Shown here: positions 1-6,545 of the stretch, piece after piece
How positions within the stretch are numbered: the stretch's first letter is position 1
Layout of the letters: each line of letters opens with the position of its first letter
Assembly (NCBI GenBank): GCA_030635005.1
Contig: DAOVZS010000086.1
Location: forward strand, 1-8,421
Length of the DNA: 8,421 nt
Source of the DNA: Thiomargarita sp.
GTDB lineage: Bacteria > Pseudomonadota > Gammaproteobacteria > Beggiatoales > Beggiatoaceae
Direction of reading: 5' to 3'
Notes under the pieces: model-generated
Database searches by the model: none
What the model was told of the DNA's origin: nothing
Seen by the model: only the letters and a program-made list of their open reading frames with translations
Translations under genes and position numbers: made by a program

Positions 1-22
1 ATTCACAACAATAAGACATATT

Positions 23-1399
23 ATGGCTCAAAAAAAACACCTTTTTATGTGTACAAAATGTGCGACTACAACAGCAAAATGGGCGGGTCAATGTCCTGAT
101 TGTAAGGAATGGAATTGTCTAGAAGAAACTACACAGAAAAAGAAGCTTTTAACAGGATATACCGGAAGTGAAGCCTGTGTCTCTTTATTAAGTACAATAG
201 AAGCCAGTGAAACGTTTCGTATGAGTACGAATATCGCCGAACTCGATCGTGTATTAGGGGGCGGATTGGTCAGCGGTTCGGTTATCCTAATTGGCGGTGA
301 TCCAGGTATTGGTAAATCCACTTTACTCTTGCAAACAATCTCAAAACTCAGTCAAATATTACCCAATTCCCCATTATATGTGACTGGTGAAGAATCTCCC
401 CAACAAGTTAGTTTGCGTGCAAAACGTTTAGGTTTAAATGTTGAACGCGTCAAATTATTAATAGAAACACAGGTTGAAACAATATTAAATATCGCTAAAA
501 TAGAGCAGCCACAGGTGATGGTGATCGATTCTATTCAGACGATATACACGGATGCCTCAAACTCCGCTCCGGGATCAGTCTCTCAAATTCGTGACAGTGC
601 TGCACAATTAGTCCGATTTGCCAAACAAAATAATATAGCTGTTTTTTTAGTAGGACATGTTACTAAAGAAGGTGCATTAGCAGGACCTCGTATTTTAGAA
701 CATATGGTAGATGCTGTGCTCTATTTTGAAGGGGATACAGGGACACGATTTCGCGTGATACGGGCCATCAAAAATCGGTTTGGTGCGATTAATGAAATCG
801 GTGTTTTTGCAATGACAGATAAAGGTTTAAAAGAAGTGAGTAATCCCTCTGCCATTTTTCTCTCCGGACATGAATCGGAAGTTCCGGGGTGTATTATTAT
901 GGTCACACATGAAGGAACCCGTCCATTATTAGTAGAAGTACAAGCCCTAGTGGACAAGGCACAAACGTCTAATCCACGCAGAGTCGTCTTAGGCTTAGAA
1001 CAAAATCGCTTATCCATATTATTAACACTCTTACACAAACATACGTCCTTAAAAATAAAAAATAAAGATGTTTATGTCAGTGTTGTGGGCGGTGTTAAAA
1101 TTAGTGATACAGGGGCTGATTTGGCAGTTTTAATCGCAGTACTGACAAGTATGCATGATATGATTGTACCTAAAACTTTGGTAGTCTTTGGTGAAGTTGG
1201 ATTAACAGGAGAAATTCGTCCTGTGCCTAATGGCGTAGAACGTTTACGTGAAGCAGCTAAACATGGTTTCACACAGGCAGTTGTCCCCAAATCTAATATG
1301 CCTGCTGAAGGGATACCAGGTATGACAATTATTCCTGTTGTACGTTTAGATATCGCATTAGTAAGTGTTTTAAAACAATGCTTTAAAAGAGAATCCTGA
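23..1399 (+). CDS. radA: DNA repair protein RadA (Sms), branch-migration ATPase
   Basis: This is a 458-residue protein with the full RadA architecture and close to the usual family length (about 460). An N-terminal C4 zinc finger is visible (C10, C13, C24, C27). A RecA-like ATPase core follows, with Walker A GDPGIGKST at 92-100, Walker B VMVIDS at 165-170 and the RadA signature KNRFG at 250-254. From about residue 290 there is a Lon-protease-like domain, which in this family is not expected to be proteolytic. In known RadA proteins the ATPase binds single-stranded DNA and drives branch migration of recombination intermediates in the cytoplasm. The ATG at 23 is the natural start because the zinc finger begins nine residues later. 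The 22 bases before it show no Shine-Dalgarno sequence, and any promoter lies outside the window. dapF follows after 51 bases on the same strand with no hairpin between, so co-transcription is possible. Identification is very secure. Confidence 0.97.
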   Translation: MAQKKHLFMCTKCATTTAKWAGQCPDCKEWNCLEETTQKKKLLTGYTGSEACVSLLSTIEASETFRMSTNIAELDRVLGGGLVSGSVILIGGDPGIGKSTLLLQTISKLSQILPNSPLYVTGEESPQQVSLRAKRLGLNVERVKLLIETQVETILNIAKIEQPQVMVIDSIQTIYTDASNSAPGSVSQIRDSAAQLVRFAKQNNIAVFLVGHVTKEGALAGPRILEHMVDAVLYFEGDTGTRFRVIRAIKNRFGAINEIGVFAMTDKGLKEVSNPSAIFLSGHESEVPGCIIMVTHEGTRPLLVEVQALVDKAQTSNPRRVVLGLEQNRLSILLTLLHKHTSLKIKNKDVYVSVVGGVKISDTGADLAVLIAVLTSMHDMIVPKTLVVFGEVGLTGEIRPVPNGVERLREAAKHGFTQAVVPKSNMPAEGIPGMTIIPVVRLDIALVSVLKQCFKRES

Positions 1400-1450
1400 T
1401 TTATTTTGTTTTTTAAAAATACTTTTAATTAATTATTAATTCATAATATT

Positions 1451-2368
1451 ATGATGTTACCCATATTAAGCTGTCAGGGTTCTGGCAATAATTTTTTACT
1501 GATTAATGAATACGATAATATTTTATTTTCAGAAGAGAGACGGATCACACTGTCAAAAGAGTTATGTGAGCAAGAGCATTTAGATGGACTTCTCTTTTTT
1601 CACAATAGCGATACTGCTGATGGTAAAATGAGAATGTTTAATCCTGATGGTTCAGAGGCGGAAATGTGTGGTAATGGGCTTCGATGTGTGGGTAGATTTG
1701 CTTGTGAAACCTTAGATAAAACATCAGTCTTGATTGAAACATTGAAAAGCGTCTCTCTTATCAGTAAAGAAAAGAATATTTATAAAACGGTAGAAACGTA
1801 TCGGGCTGAATTGAAAGATATTGTATTAAATACACAAGAGATTAATCAAGCCATTGATGATGTATCATCAACTTTAAACTTTACAGTCGTTAATATGCCT
1901 AATCCACATCTTGTCTCATTTGTGGATAAAGTGGATGAAGAACAGTTGGTAGCATTGGGTAAAAAAGTGAATACTATGCCCCATCTTTTTCCCAATGGCA
2001 TTAATGTTAATTTTTGTCAAATTTTGGATGAGGGCGTGATTTTTGTACGCACTTATGAAAGAGGGGTAGGATTGACTCAGTCGTGTGGTAGCGGCATGTC
2101 AGCTTCTTCTTTGGTATATTGCTTATTAGGCTATCAAGCCATGGGGCATACTCTGGAAGTGTATAATCTTGGAGGATTAGTACAATGTACCCCAATGGTT
2201 ACCGCTTTGCATCAATATTCTATTTTTTTATCAGGTAATGCGACTTTTATGTTTAAAGGCTTTATAGATAAACAGTTAAAATTATGCGATAAGATTTTTG
2301 TAGATGAAATTCAAAATTATGGAAAATTACTTGAACAATCAGAAAACATGCTTGATGGTTTTCATTAA
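1451..2368 (+). CDS. dapF: diaminopimelate epimerase (DapF), variant sequence type
   Basis: DapF interconverts LL- and meso-diaminopimelate, supplying lysine and peptidoglycan synthesis, using two active-site cysteines. Both are present: C73 in MCGNGLRC (72-79) and C212 in SCGSG (211-215). Other family motifs are GSGNNF (10-15), FNPDGSE (63-69), NPH (151-153) and ERGVG (203-207). Length (305) is somewhat above the usual 275-285, the excess being mainly a C-terminal tail after about residue 270. Several positions differ from the common proteobacterial form: GSGNNF instead of GLGNDF, MPNPH instead of MGNPH, GLTQSCGSGMSAS instead of GETLACGTGACA. Some of these (for example a hydrophobic residue in place of the Glu of GET) are also seen in Firmicutes DapF as I recall it. 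Related PLP-independent racemases share this fold, so the exact substrate is not proven. Translation may start at either of two adjacent ATGs (1451, 1454). No Shine-Dalgarno site is visible. Confidence 0.9.
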   Translation: MMLPILSCQGSGNNFLLINEYDNILFSEERRITLSKELCEQEHLDGLLFFHNSDTADGKMRMFNPDGSEAEMCGNGLRCVGRFACETLDKTSVLIETLKSVSLISKEKNIYKTVETYRAELKDIVLNTQEINQAIDDVSSTLNFTVVNMPNPHLVSFVDKVDEEQLVALGKKVNTMPHLFPNGINVNFCQILDEGVIFVRTYERGVGLTQSCGSGMSASSLVYCLLGYQAMGHTLEVYNLGGLVQCTPMVTALHQYSIFLSGNATFMFKGFIDKQLKLCDKIFVDEIQNYGKLLEQSENMLDGFH

Positions 2369-2389
2369 CACCCCCATTTTTCTTATTAT

Positions 2390-2418
2390 TTGATTTTTTT
2401 GAAATGCAGTACTATACT
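2390..2418 (+). promoter_or_regulatory. candidate sigma70-type promoter for the secreted protein gene
   Basis: A TTGATT box (2390-2395) and a TATACT box (2413-2418) are separated by exactly 17 bases. They lie in the 92-base gap after dapF, the longest gap in the window. Transcription would begin near 2425, giving a leader of about 35 bases. A second reading is TTGAAA at 2399-2404 with TTATAT at 2422-2427, also 17 apart. A third box, a perfect TATAAT at 2449-2454, ends six bases before the ATG but has no good -35 partner. AT-rich DNA yields such matches by chance, so confidence is moderate. Confidence 0.4.
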
Positions 2419-2460
2419 AAATTATATCATTCTACCTAAGAACACGCTTATAATAATATC

Positions 2461-3201
2461 ATGTCAAAAGTAAAACACAAGGGAATAAAAAAAACATTAA
2501 TTGGTGCAACAATGTTAGCAACAGCACCGGTTTGGGCAAAAACAGGAGATAGTGGCGTAAAAAGTCCAGGAAATATTGGGGGTAATCAACTCGCTTTAAT
2601 TGAAATACCAGGTCATAATGTCAATATATGTTATGACGAAGTCGGTCACACAAAATCAACTGGCAACCTGACTGCAAATAATATTACCATGGCTATTCCT
2701 AATACAGGGATTAATAGTCAATTACTGTTTCAAGTGCGTGATGTTTTGACAAAAGGTGTAGAATACACATTATTTTTGGCATCAAGTTCTGTACTTCTAG
2801 CACCAGAAGTGAACGAAATCCCTACCTCAAATTCAATCCAGCCATTACGTTTACCTTTGGATTCTCTCGGTATACTTGCAATATACCACATACCAGCACA
2901 ACAGATGTTAACATCCACTCAAACACGTTTAGGAAAAGTTTCCCCGGATTTTACCCGCTCTATCATCACATTTGGTGTTGATTTAAATATGAATGAAATA
3001 CCCACACTCATTGCGAATAATGAGACAATATTTGTTCAAGCTGCTTTACTGCCTACCGCAGATTTTCATGCGAATATATTTGATAATATGATTTTAAGCG
3101 AAGTGGATACGCTTGGATTTGTAAATTCTTGTCCTGGCGATTCTGTTAATGCAGATGACAGTGGTACTAAAAGCAGTACTGATACTAAAAGTACAAAGTA
3201 A
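2461..3201 (+). CDS. secreted protein of unknown function
   Basis: I do not recognise a family for this 246-residue protein. The N-terminus looks like a Sec signal peptide: a strongly basic start (K3, K5, K7, K10, K11), a hydrophobic stretch at about 12-22, and a likely cleavage after VWA at 24-26. The mature part is rich in Asn, Thr, Ile and Leu, with alternating hydrophobic residues suggesting a beta-rich fold. It has only two cysteines (C57 and C224), near its two ends, which could form one disulfide in the periplasm or outside the cell. No transmembrane helix is seen after the signal. The last 18 residues form a low-complexity Ser/Thr/Lys/Asp tail with an imperfect six-residue repeat (TKSSTD then TKSTK). 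The gene appears to be a single transcription unit: it follows promoter-like boxes and ends in a strong intrinsic terminator. A surface or periplasmic structural role is conceivable, but this is inference. Confidence 0.85.
   Translation: MSKVKHKGIKKTLIGATMLATAPVWAKTGDSGVKSPGNIGGNQLALIEIPGHNVNICYDEVGHTKSTGNLTANNITMAIPNTGINSQLLFQVRDVLTKGVEYTLFLASSSVLLAPEVNEIPTSNSIQPLRLPLDSLGILAIYHIPAQQMLTSTQTRLGKVSPDFTRSIITFGVDLNMNEIPTLIANNETIFVQAALLPTADFHANIFDNMILSEVDTLGFVNSCPGDSVNADDSGTKSSTDTKSTK
3165..3198 (+). repeat. imperfect 18-base tandem repeat in the 3' end of the secreted protein gene
   Basis: TACTAAAAG occurs at 3165-3173 and again at 3183-3191, exactly 18 bases (six codons) apart. The bases after each copy are partly similar. 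In frame it encodes the Thr-Lys-Ser-rich tail. It resembles a small slippage-type duplication at the gene end. Confidence 0.5.
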
Positions 3202-3208
3202 GCTAATA

Positions 3209-3237
3209 AAGAATTCCTCATGAAATGGGGAATTTTT
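3209..3237 (+). terminator. Rho-independent terminator after the secreted protein gene
   Basis: AATTCCTCAT (3212-3221) pairs with ATGGGGAATT (3225-3234) around a three-base GAA loop, with one G-U pair. The stem can extend outward to 3209/3237 with A-U and G-U pairs, and the 3' side runs into five consecutive T residues (3233-3237). It begins 7 bases after the stop codon and separates this gene from the acetyltransferase gene. Confidence 0.85.
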
Positions 3238-3272
3238 CCATATTTTGAGACATTGTTTATTTACAAATAGTT

Positions 3273-3980
3273 ATGATTCTTTTTAATCAAGGACACAGTT
3301 TACGCCTACGTCCTACTCTTCCAGAAGATGCCCCTATCCTACTCAAGGCTTACCAAGATGATTCCTTTATCCGTTTATACCGTTCCAATAATACTAAACA
3401 AACGGAAGAACAACTCAAAAAAATATTAACAGAACGTCTCACACATAATCCTACTGAATTGAATTATATAGAATATATGGTGGTTCATAAAAAGCATGGT
3501 CCCGTTGGGGTTGCTATATTAGGAGATTATAGTCCACTTCATAAACGTGCGGAATATTTAATTGGTTTATTTGAACAAAAACATCGTTCTATTGGTTATG
3601 GCACAGAAACAACGTTATTAGTTTTAGATTTGGCGTTTAATAGATATCAGTTAAATCGAATATATACGTATGTATATGAATATAATGAATCGTCAGAAAA
3701 AAATACAGAAAAATTTGGTTTTAAACGGGAAGGTATTTTAGAAGGACATCATTATCTTATACATGAAAAACGATTTGTGAATTTATATATTAATGGCTTA
3801 ACAGAAGCCCGTTTTCGTAGCAATGAAAAAATTCGTCGATATTCTTTACGTTTGTTGGGCAGGGATGTGACTCAAGCACCTCAAATCATTAATGTGGATG
3901 CAGGAAATCAGTTACCTATTGAAGCGGGACAACAGTTTATTGAAGGATTACGTGCAATGGCGACAGTTCATGATGAATAA
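3273..3980 (+). CDS. GNAT-family N-acetyltransferase (RimJ/RimL type) with C-terminal extension
   Basis: Residues from about 9 to 175 form a GNAT domain of the RimJ/RimL (Acetyltransf_3) kind. It starts with LRLRPTLPEDA (10-20), the typical first strand and helix. The acetyl-CoA pyrophosphate loop Q/R-x-x-G-x-G/A is seen as RSIGYG (105-110). The late motif NESSEKNTEKFGF (138-150) is followed by REGILEGHHY (152-161), as in other members. Such enzymes transfer acetyl from acetyl-CoA to protein N-termini, antibiotics or small amines, and the acceptor cannot be told here. The protein is 235 residues, about 50-60 longer than most single-domain members. The extra part (about 180-235) is basic at first (SNEKIRRYSLRLLGR) and has no motif I recognise. 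ruvA follows after 34 bases without a terminator, so the two may be co-transcribed. There is no Shine-Dalgarno site before the ATG. Confidence 0.85.
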   Translation: MILFNQGHSLRLRPTLPEDAPILLKAYQDDSFIRLYRSNNTKQTEEQLKKILTERLTHNPTELNYIEYMVVHKKHGPVGVAILGDYSPLHKRAEYLIGLFEQKHRSIGYGTETTLLVLDLAFNRYQLNRIYTYVYEYNESSEKNTEKFGFKREGILEGHHYLIHEKRFVNLYINGLTEARFRSNEKIRRYSLRLLGRDVTQAPQIINVDAGNQLPIEAGQQFIEGLRAMATVHDE

Positions 3981-4014
3981 CAAGCACACACCTAACAGTA
4001 TTAGAACATAAAAA

Positions 4015-4614
4015 ATGATTAGTCGTTTACAGGGTATATTGATAGAAAAACAACCCCCTTTATTAGTAATTGATGTACACGGTGTTGGTTATGAAGTATT
4101 TGCACCCATGTCAACATTTTACACATTATCTGATATTAATACTGAGGTGACCTTATTAATGCATTTGACAGTACGTGCAGATGCACATATACTGTATGGT
4201 TTTATAAGTGAAGCGGAACGTTGTTTATTTCGTGATCTTATTCGGGTTACTAAGTTGGGTCCTAAATTAGCATTAAGTATTTTGTCTTCGATGGAATTGG
4301 CGACTTTTGTACAGTGTATTCATGAAAATAACACGACGCGTCTTATTCGCATTCCAGGTGTGGGTAAAAAGATGGCGGAAAGGTTAGTGATAGAAATGCG
4401 TGATCGTTTGAAAAACTGGCACAATCCCGCTATTACAGATTCCCCACAAACTGATACGTTACAAAATTTAGCCAGTCCTGTTGAGGATGCTATTAGTGCA
4501 TTAATCGCATTAGGTTATAAACCTAATGATGCCCATCGTTGGGTACATGCAATATATGAAGAGGGCATAAGCAGTGACACTTTAATTAGACGTGCTCTGA
4601 ATTCTGCCTTATAA
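4015..4614 (+). CDS. ruvA: Holliday junction branch migration protein RuvA
   Basis: RuvA tetramers bind the four-way DNA junction and load the RuvB motor. At 199 residues this protein aligns almost without gaps to E. coli RuvA over the first two domains. The OB-fold domain I opens with MISRLQGILIEKQPP and contains GVGYEV at 23-28. Domain II holds two helix-hairpin-helix motifs, around 74-90 and 109-125 (the second with PGVGKKMAERL at 114-124). After a variable linker (about 133-152), domain III (about 155-199), the RuvB-binding part, has SALIALGYKPNDAHR (161-175). Two departures are visible. The first acidic-pin residue (Glu55 in E. coli) is Ala55, while Asp56 is kept. The first hairpin NGVG (79-82 in E. 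coli) is TKLG. ruvB and ruvC are not adjacent. There is no Shine-Dalgarno site, and the start is fixed by the family's conserved N-terminus. Confidence 0.96.
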   Translation: MISRLQGILIEKQPPLLVIDVHGVGYEVFAPMSTFYTLSDINTEVTLLMHLTVRADAHILYGFISEAERCLFRDLIRVTKLGPKLALSILSSMELATFVQCIHENNTTRLIRIPGVGKKMAERLVIEMRDRLKNWHNPAITDSPQTDTLQNLASPVEDAISALIALGYKPNDAHRWVHAIYEEGISSDTLIRRALNSAL

Positions 4615-4649
4615 ATTATTGACCCTTCACACACATCAACTCATTACTT

Positions 4650-4658
4650 TGTTATAGT
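4650..4658 (+). promoter_or_regulatory. candidate extended -10 promoter for the DAHP synthase gene
   Basis: TGTTATAGT matches the extended -10 consensus TGnTATAAT except for one base. It ends 11 bases before the ATG of the DAHP synthase, so transcription would start about five bases upstream of the start codon, giving a nearly leaderless mRNA. A TTCACA box (4626-4631) is present upstream, but its 21-base spacing is too long for a standard -35. Extended -10 promoters can do without one. Confidence 0.4.
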
Positions 4659-4669
4659 ATATATAAAAT

Positions 4670-5686
4670 ATGATTATTATCATGCATTCCCAAGTTTCCG
4701 ATGCCGACATTAACGGTGTTGAAAATAAATTAAAATCATTAGGTTTAGAAGCTAATATTTCACGCGGTGTTGAAAGAACGATCATCGGTGCTATTGGGGA
4801 TGAGCGTAAAATTCAGAAAGAAAGCTTAGAATCTTTGCCTGGGGTTGAAAATGTGATTCGTGTTGTCAAGCCTTATAAGATTGTGGCACGTGAATCACAA
4901 GCAAAAAATACAGTTATTGATATTAAGGGAAATCTTATTGGGGGTAAAAAGATACAGGTGATTGCAGGTCCTTGTTCTGTGGAAACGCAGTCACAAATGG
5001 ACGCAGCTGCACAAGGGGTGGCGTTAGCGGGATGTCGTTTTATGCGAGGGGGTGCTTTCAAACCCAGAACAAGTCCTTATAGTTTTCAAGGGAAAGGGGT
5101 GGAAGGTTTAAAAATGTTTCGTCAAGCTGCGGATCCCCATAATTTACCGATAGTCACCGAGCTGATGGATGTTCGTTTTCTGGATGATTTTTTAGAACAT
5201 GGTGTTGATGTGATACAAATTGGCACACGGAATATGCAAAACTTTGATTTACTTAAAGAAGTGGGCAAAACACATATTCCTGTCATATTGAAACGTGGAT
5301 TATGTGCGACTTTGTCAGAATGGTTGATGTCAGCAGAATATATTGCAGCAGGTGGCAATCATAATATTATTTTATGTGAACGTGGTGTACGTAGTTTTGA
5401 AAAAGCCTACCGCAATATGTTAGATGTGACGGCAATTCCTGTGCTTAAAAAAGAAACACATTTACCTGTGATCGTAGATCCCAGTCATGCCTGTGGTAAA
5501 ACTTGGCTCGTGCCTGCCTTGTCAAAGGCGGCAATTGCAGCAGGTGCAGACGGTATATTAGTTGAAATGCATCCTAAACCGTGTGATGCGTGGTGTGATG
5601 CTGATCAAGCGTTAACACCAGAAGAATTGAAAAATTTAATGGGAGAAATGCGCGGTATTGCAGAAGCCGTAGGACGTGAACTTTAA
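4670..5686 (+). CDS. aroF: 3-deoxy-7-phosphoheptulonate (DAHP) synthase, type I-beta
   Basis: This enzyme condenses phosphoenolpyruvate and erythrose-4-phosphate, the first step toward aromatic amino acids. The 338 residues match the Thermotoga maritima type: an N-terminal ferredoxin-like regulatory domain (about 1-70, ending VVKPYK at 65-70), then a TIM-barrel catalytic domain. Predicted metal ligands are present: C102 in AGPCSVE (99-105), H273 in VDPSH (269-273), E299 in VEMHP (298-302), and D310. The substrate-binding motif KPRTSPYSFQG lies at 131-141, and LKRG at 207-210. In characterised relatives the N-terminal domain mediates feedback inhibition by tyrosine or phenylalanine, and the same is inferred here. 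The ATG at 4670 is preferred over 4682 because the first strand (MIII) aligns with the T. maritima start. Many enteric relatives use the I-alpha type instead. It ends convergently with the DUF547 gene, and the two stop codons overlap. Confidence 0.95.
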   Translation: MIIIMHSQVSDADINGVENKLKSLGLEANISRGVERTIIGAIGDERKIQKESLESLPGVENVIRVVKPYKIVARESQAKNTVIDIKGNLIGGKKIQVIAGPCSVETQSQMDAAAQGVALAGCRFMRGGAFKPRTSPYSFQGKGVEGLKMFRQAADPHNLPIVTELMDVRFLDDFLEHGVDVIQIGTRNMQNFDLLKEVGKTHIPVILKRGLCATLSEWLMSAEYIAAGGNHNIILCERGVRSFEKAYRNMLDVTAIPVLKKETHLPVIVDPSHACGKTWLVPALSKAAIAAGADGILVEMHPKPCDAWCDADQALTPEELKNLMGEMRGIAEAVGREL

Positions 5687-5700
5687 GGTTTATTTAAAGT
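5680..5700. repeat. short inverted repeat across the convergent gene ends
   Basis: ACTTTAA (5680-5686) and TTAAAGT (5694-5700) are perfect reverse complements around a seven-base loop. They cover the shared stop-codon region of the DAHP synthase and DUF547 genes. The stem is AT-rich and lacks a T-run after it, so it would be a weak terminator at best. I see no other terminator between these two genes. Confidence 0.3.
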
Positions 5701-6504
5701 CCAATCATAATTATAATCAAAAGTGCCCTGATAAGAACGCAAATGCTTGGATAAGTTTGCATTCGCATATTGTTGTAAGTGCTTTATGATATTGCTGTGA
5801 GTGCGACCAAAATCGACTTTATACCAATCATAGATGCGAGACAATAAGAATCTACCATTTTTAAATTGTACACCGCGTTGATGATTGATATAATCCTGTG
5901 CTGCTTTGTCTAAACTTGTTTCCATATTATGAGCAGTATAGGCTTGGGGGGCTAAGTTGGGACATCCTATGCTGGCACAATTAACAGCATAATGTATTCG
6001 ATTATCCCGCCATATAGGACGTAAAATACCATGTTCAATGTTATTTAAGCTTAATTTTTGCCCCTCCACCGTTGCATGTATATCATTCCATGGACCAAAA
6101 GCAAACCAACCTTCATGAATTTTGCTAATGGATTTGACAGGATAAGCATTTAAGACAATTTGAATGGTGAGCGCATTGTATAAATTAATCCAATAGGCTT
6201 TTTGCTCTTTTTTAGAATATTGACGGGGTTTCAAGCCTTGTAAATATGATAAATATCGATTCAATTTCTTTTTGTCAAACGCGTTTTTTGCTAATTTTGC
6301 GTAATTAAAACGATTAATCCCAGAAGGATGTTTGGCTTCTAAATAGCGATCTAAGATATGTTGCCACATATGATGATTAATCTGTGTCTGATTACTGTCA
6401 TGGCTTTTATTCCAAAAAGGAATCAGTTCTGCTATCGGTGCTGCATTAAGTGTTGTTATCCATAGGAGTAATAGAATAAAACTCCATTTTTGATGCATTA
6501 TCAT
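5683..6504 (-). CDS. secreted DUF547 domain protein
   Basis: The 273-residue product begins with a clear signal peptide: MIMHQK, then the hydrophobic run SFILLLLWITTL (8-19), and a cleavage site near Ala21. The rest matches DUF547. AYWINLYNALTIQIVLNAYP (103-122) is the typical first core helix with W-N-xx-N-A. LSLNNIEHGILR (151-162) and HYAVNCASIGCPNL (171-184) are the family's two other hallmarks, the last with a conserved Asn-Cys and a second Cys (C176, C181). DUF547 has no established biochemical activity. The mature protein would act in the periplasm or outer envelope. It is preceded by AAGGA (6518-6514 read on this strand) nine bases before the first ATG, which supports this start over the in-frame ATG two codons later. 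The gene is convergent with the DAHP synthase and divergent from the small membrane protein gene. Confidence 0.9.
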   Translation of the reverse strand: MIMHQKWSFILLLLWITTLNAAPIAELIPFWNKSHDSNQTQINHHMWQHILDRYLEAKHPSGINRFNYAKLAKNAFDKKKLNRYLSYLQGLKPRQYSKKEQKAYWINLYNALTIQIVLNAYPVKSISKIHEGWFAFGPWNDIHATVEGQKLSLNNIEHGILRPIWRDNRIHYAVNCASIGCPNLAPQAYTAHNMETSLDKAAQDYINHQRGVQFKNGRFLLSRIYDWYKVDFGRTHSNIIKHLQQYANANLSKHLRSYQGTFDYNYDWTLNKP

Positions 6505-6517
6505 TATTTTTTTTCCT

Positions 6518-6545
6518 TATATATGTAACGTTTATGTCAAAACAA
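6518..6545 (-). promoter_or_regulatory. candidate promoter for the DUF547 gene
   Basis: On the - strand, TTGTTT (6545-6540) and TATATA (6523-6518) are 16 bases apart. Transcription would start near 6511, just downstream of the AAGGA ribosome site, which would leave only part of it in the mRNA, so the pairing is doubtful. The TATATA box is palindromic and could equally serve the divergent membrane protein gene. A perfect TTGACA (6540-6535) overlaps, but it sits only 11-13 bases from any -10-like box. Confidence 0.25.

Noticed and set aside
721..1038. 105-codon open frame on the - strand inside radA
   Set aside because: It is fully covered by the well-conserved ATPase and Lon-like regions of radA and its translation has no recognisable domain.
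1400..1450. Possible terminator between radA and dapF
   Set aside because: T-runs are present, but no stable stem precedes them. The region is simply AT-rich.
2369..2400. Possible terminator after dapF (C-run followed by T-rich DNA)
   Set aside because: There is no complementary G-run to form a hairpin with the CCCCC stretch.
5122..5358. Open frame on the - strand inside the DAHP synthase gene
   Set aside because: It lies opposite the conserved barrel of a securely identified enzyme, and the translation is of random composition.
6535..6540. Perfect TTGACA on the - strand near the DUF547 start
   Set aside because: The nearest -10-like boxes are only 11-13 bases away, too close for a standard promoter, and the site overlaps the first codons of the membrane protein gene.
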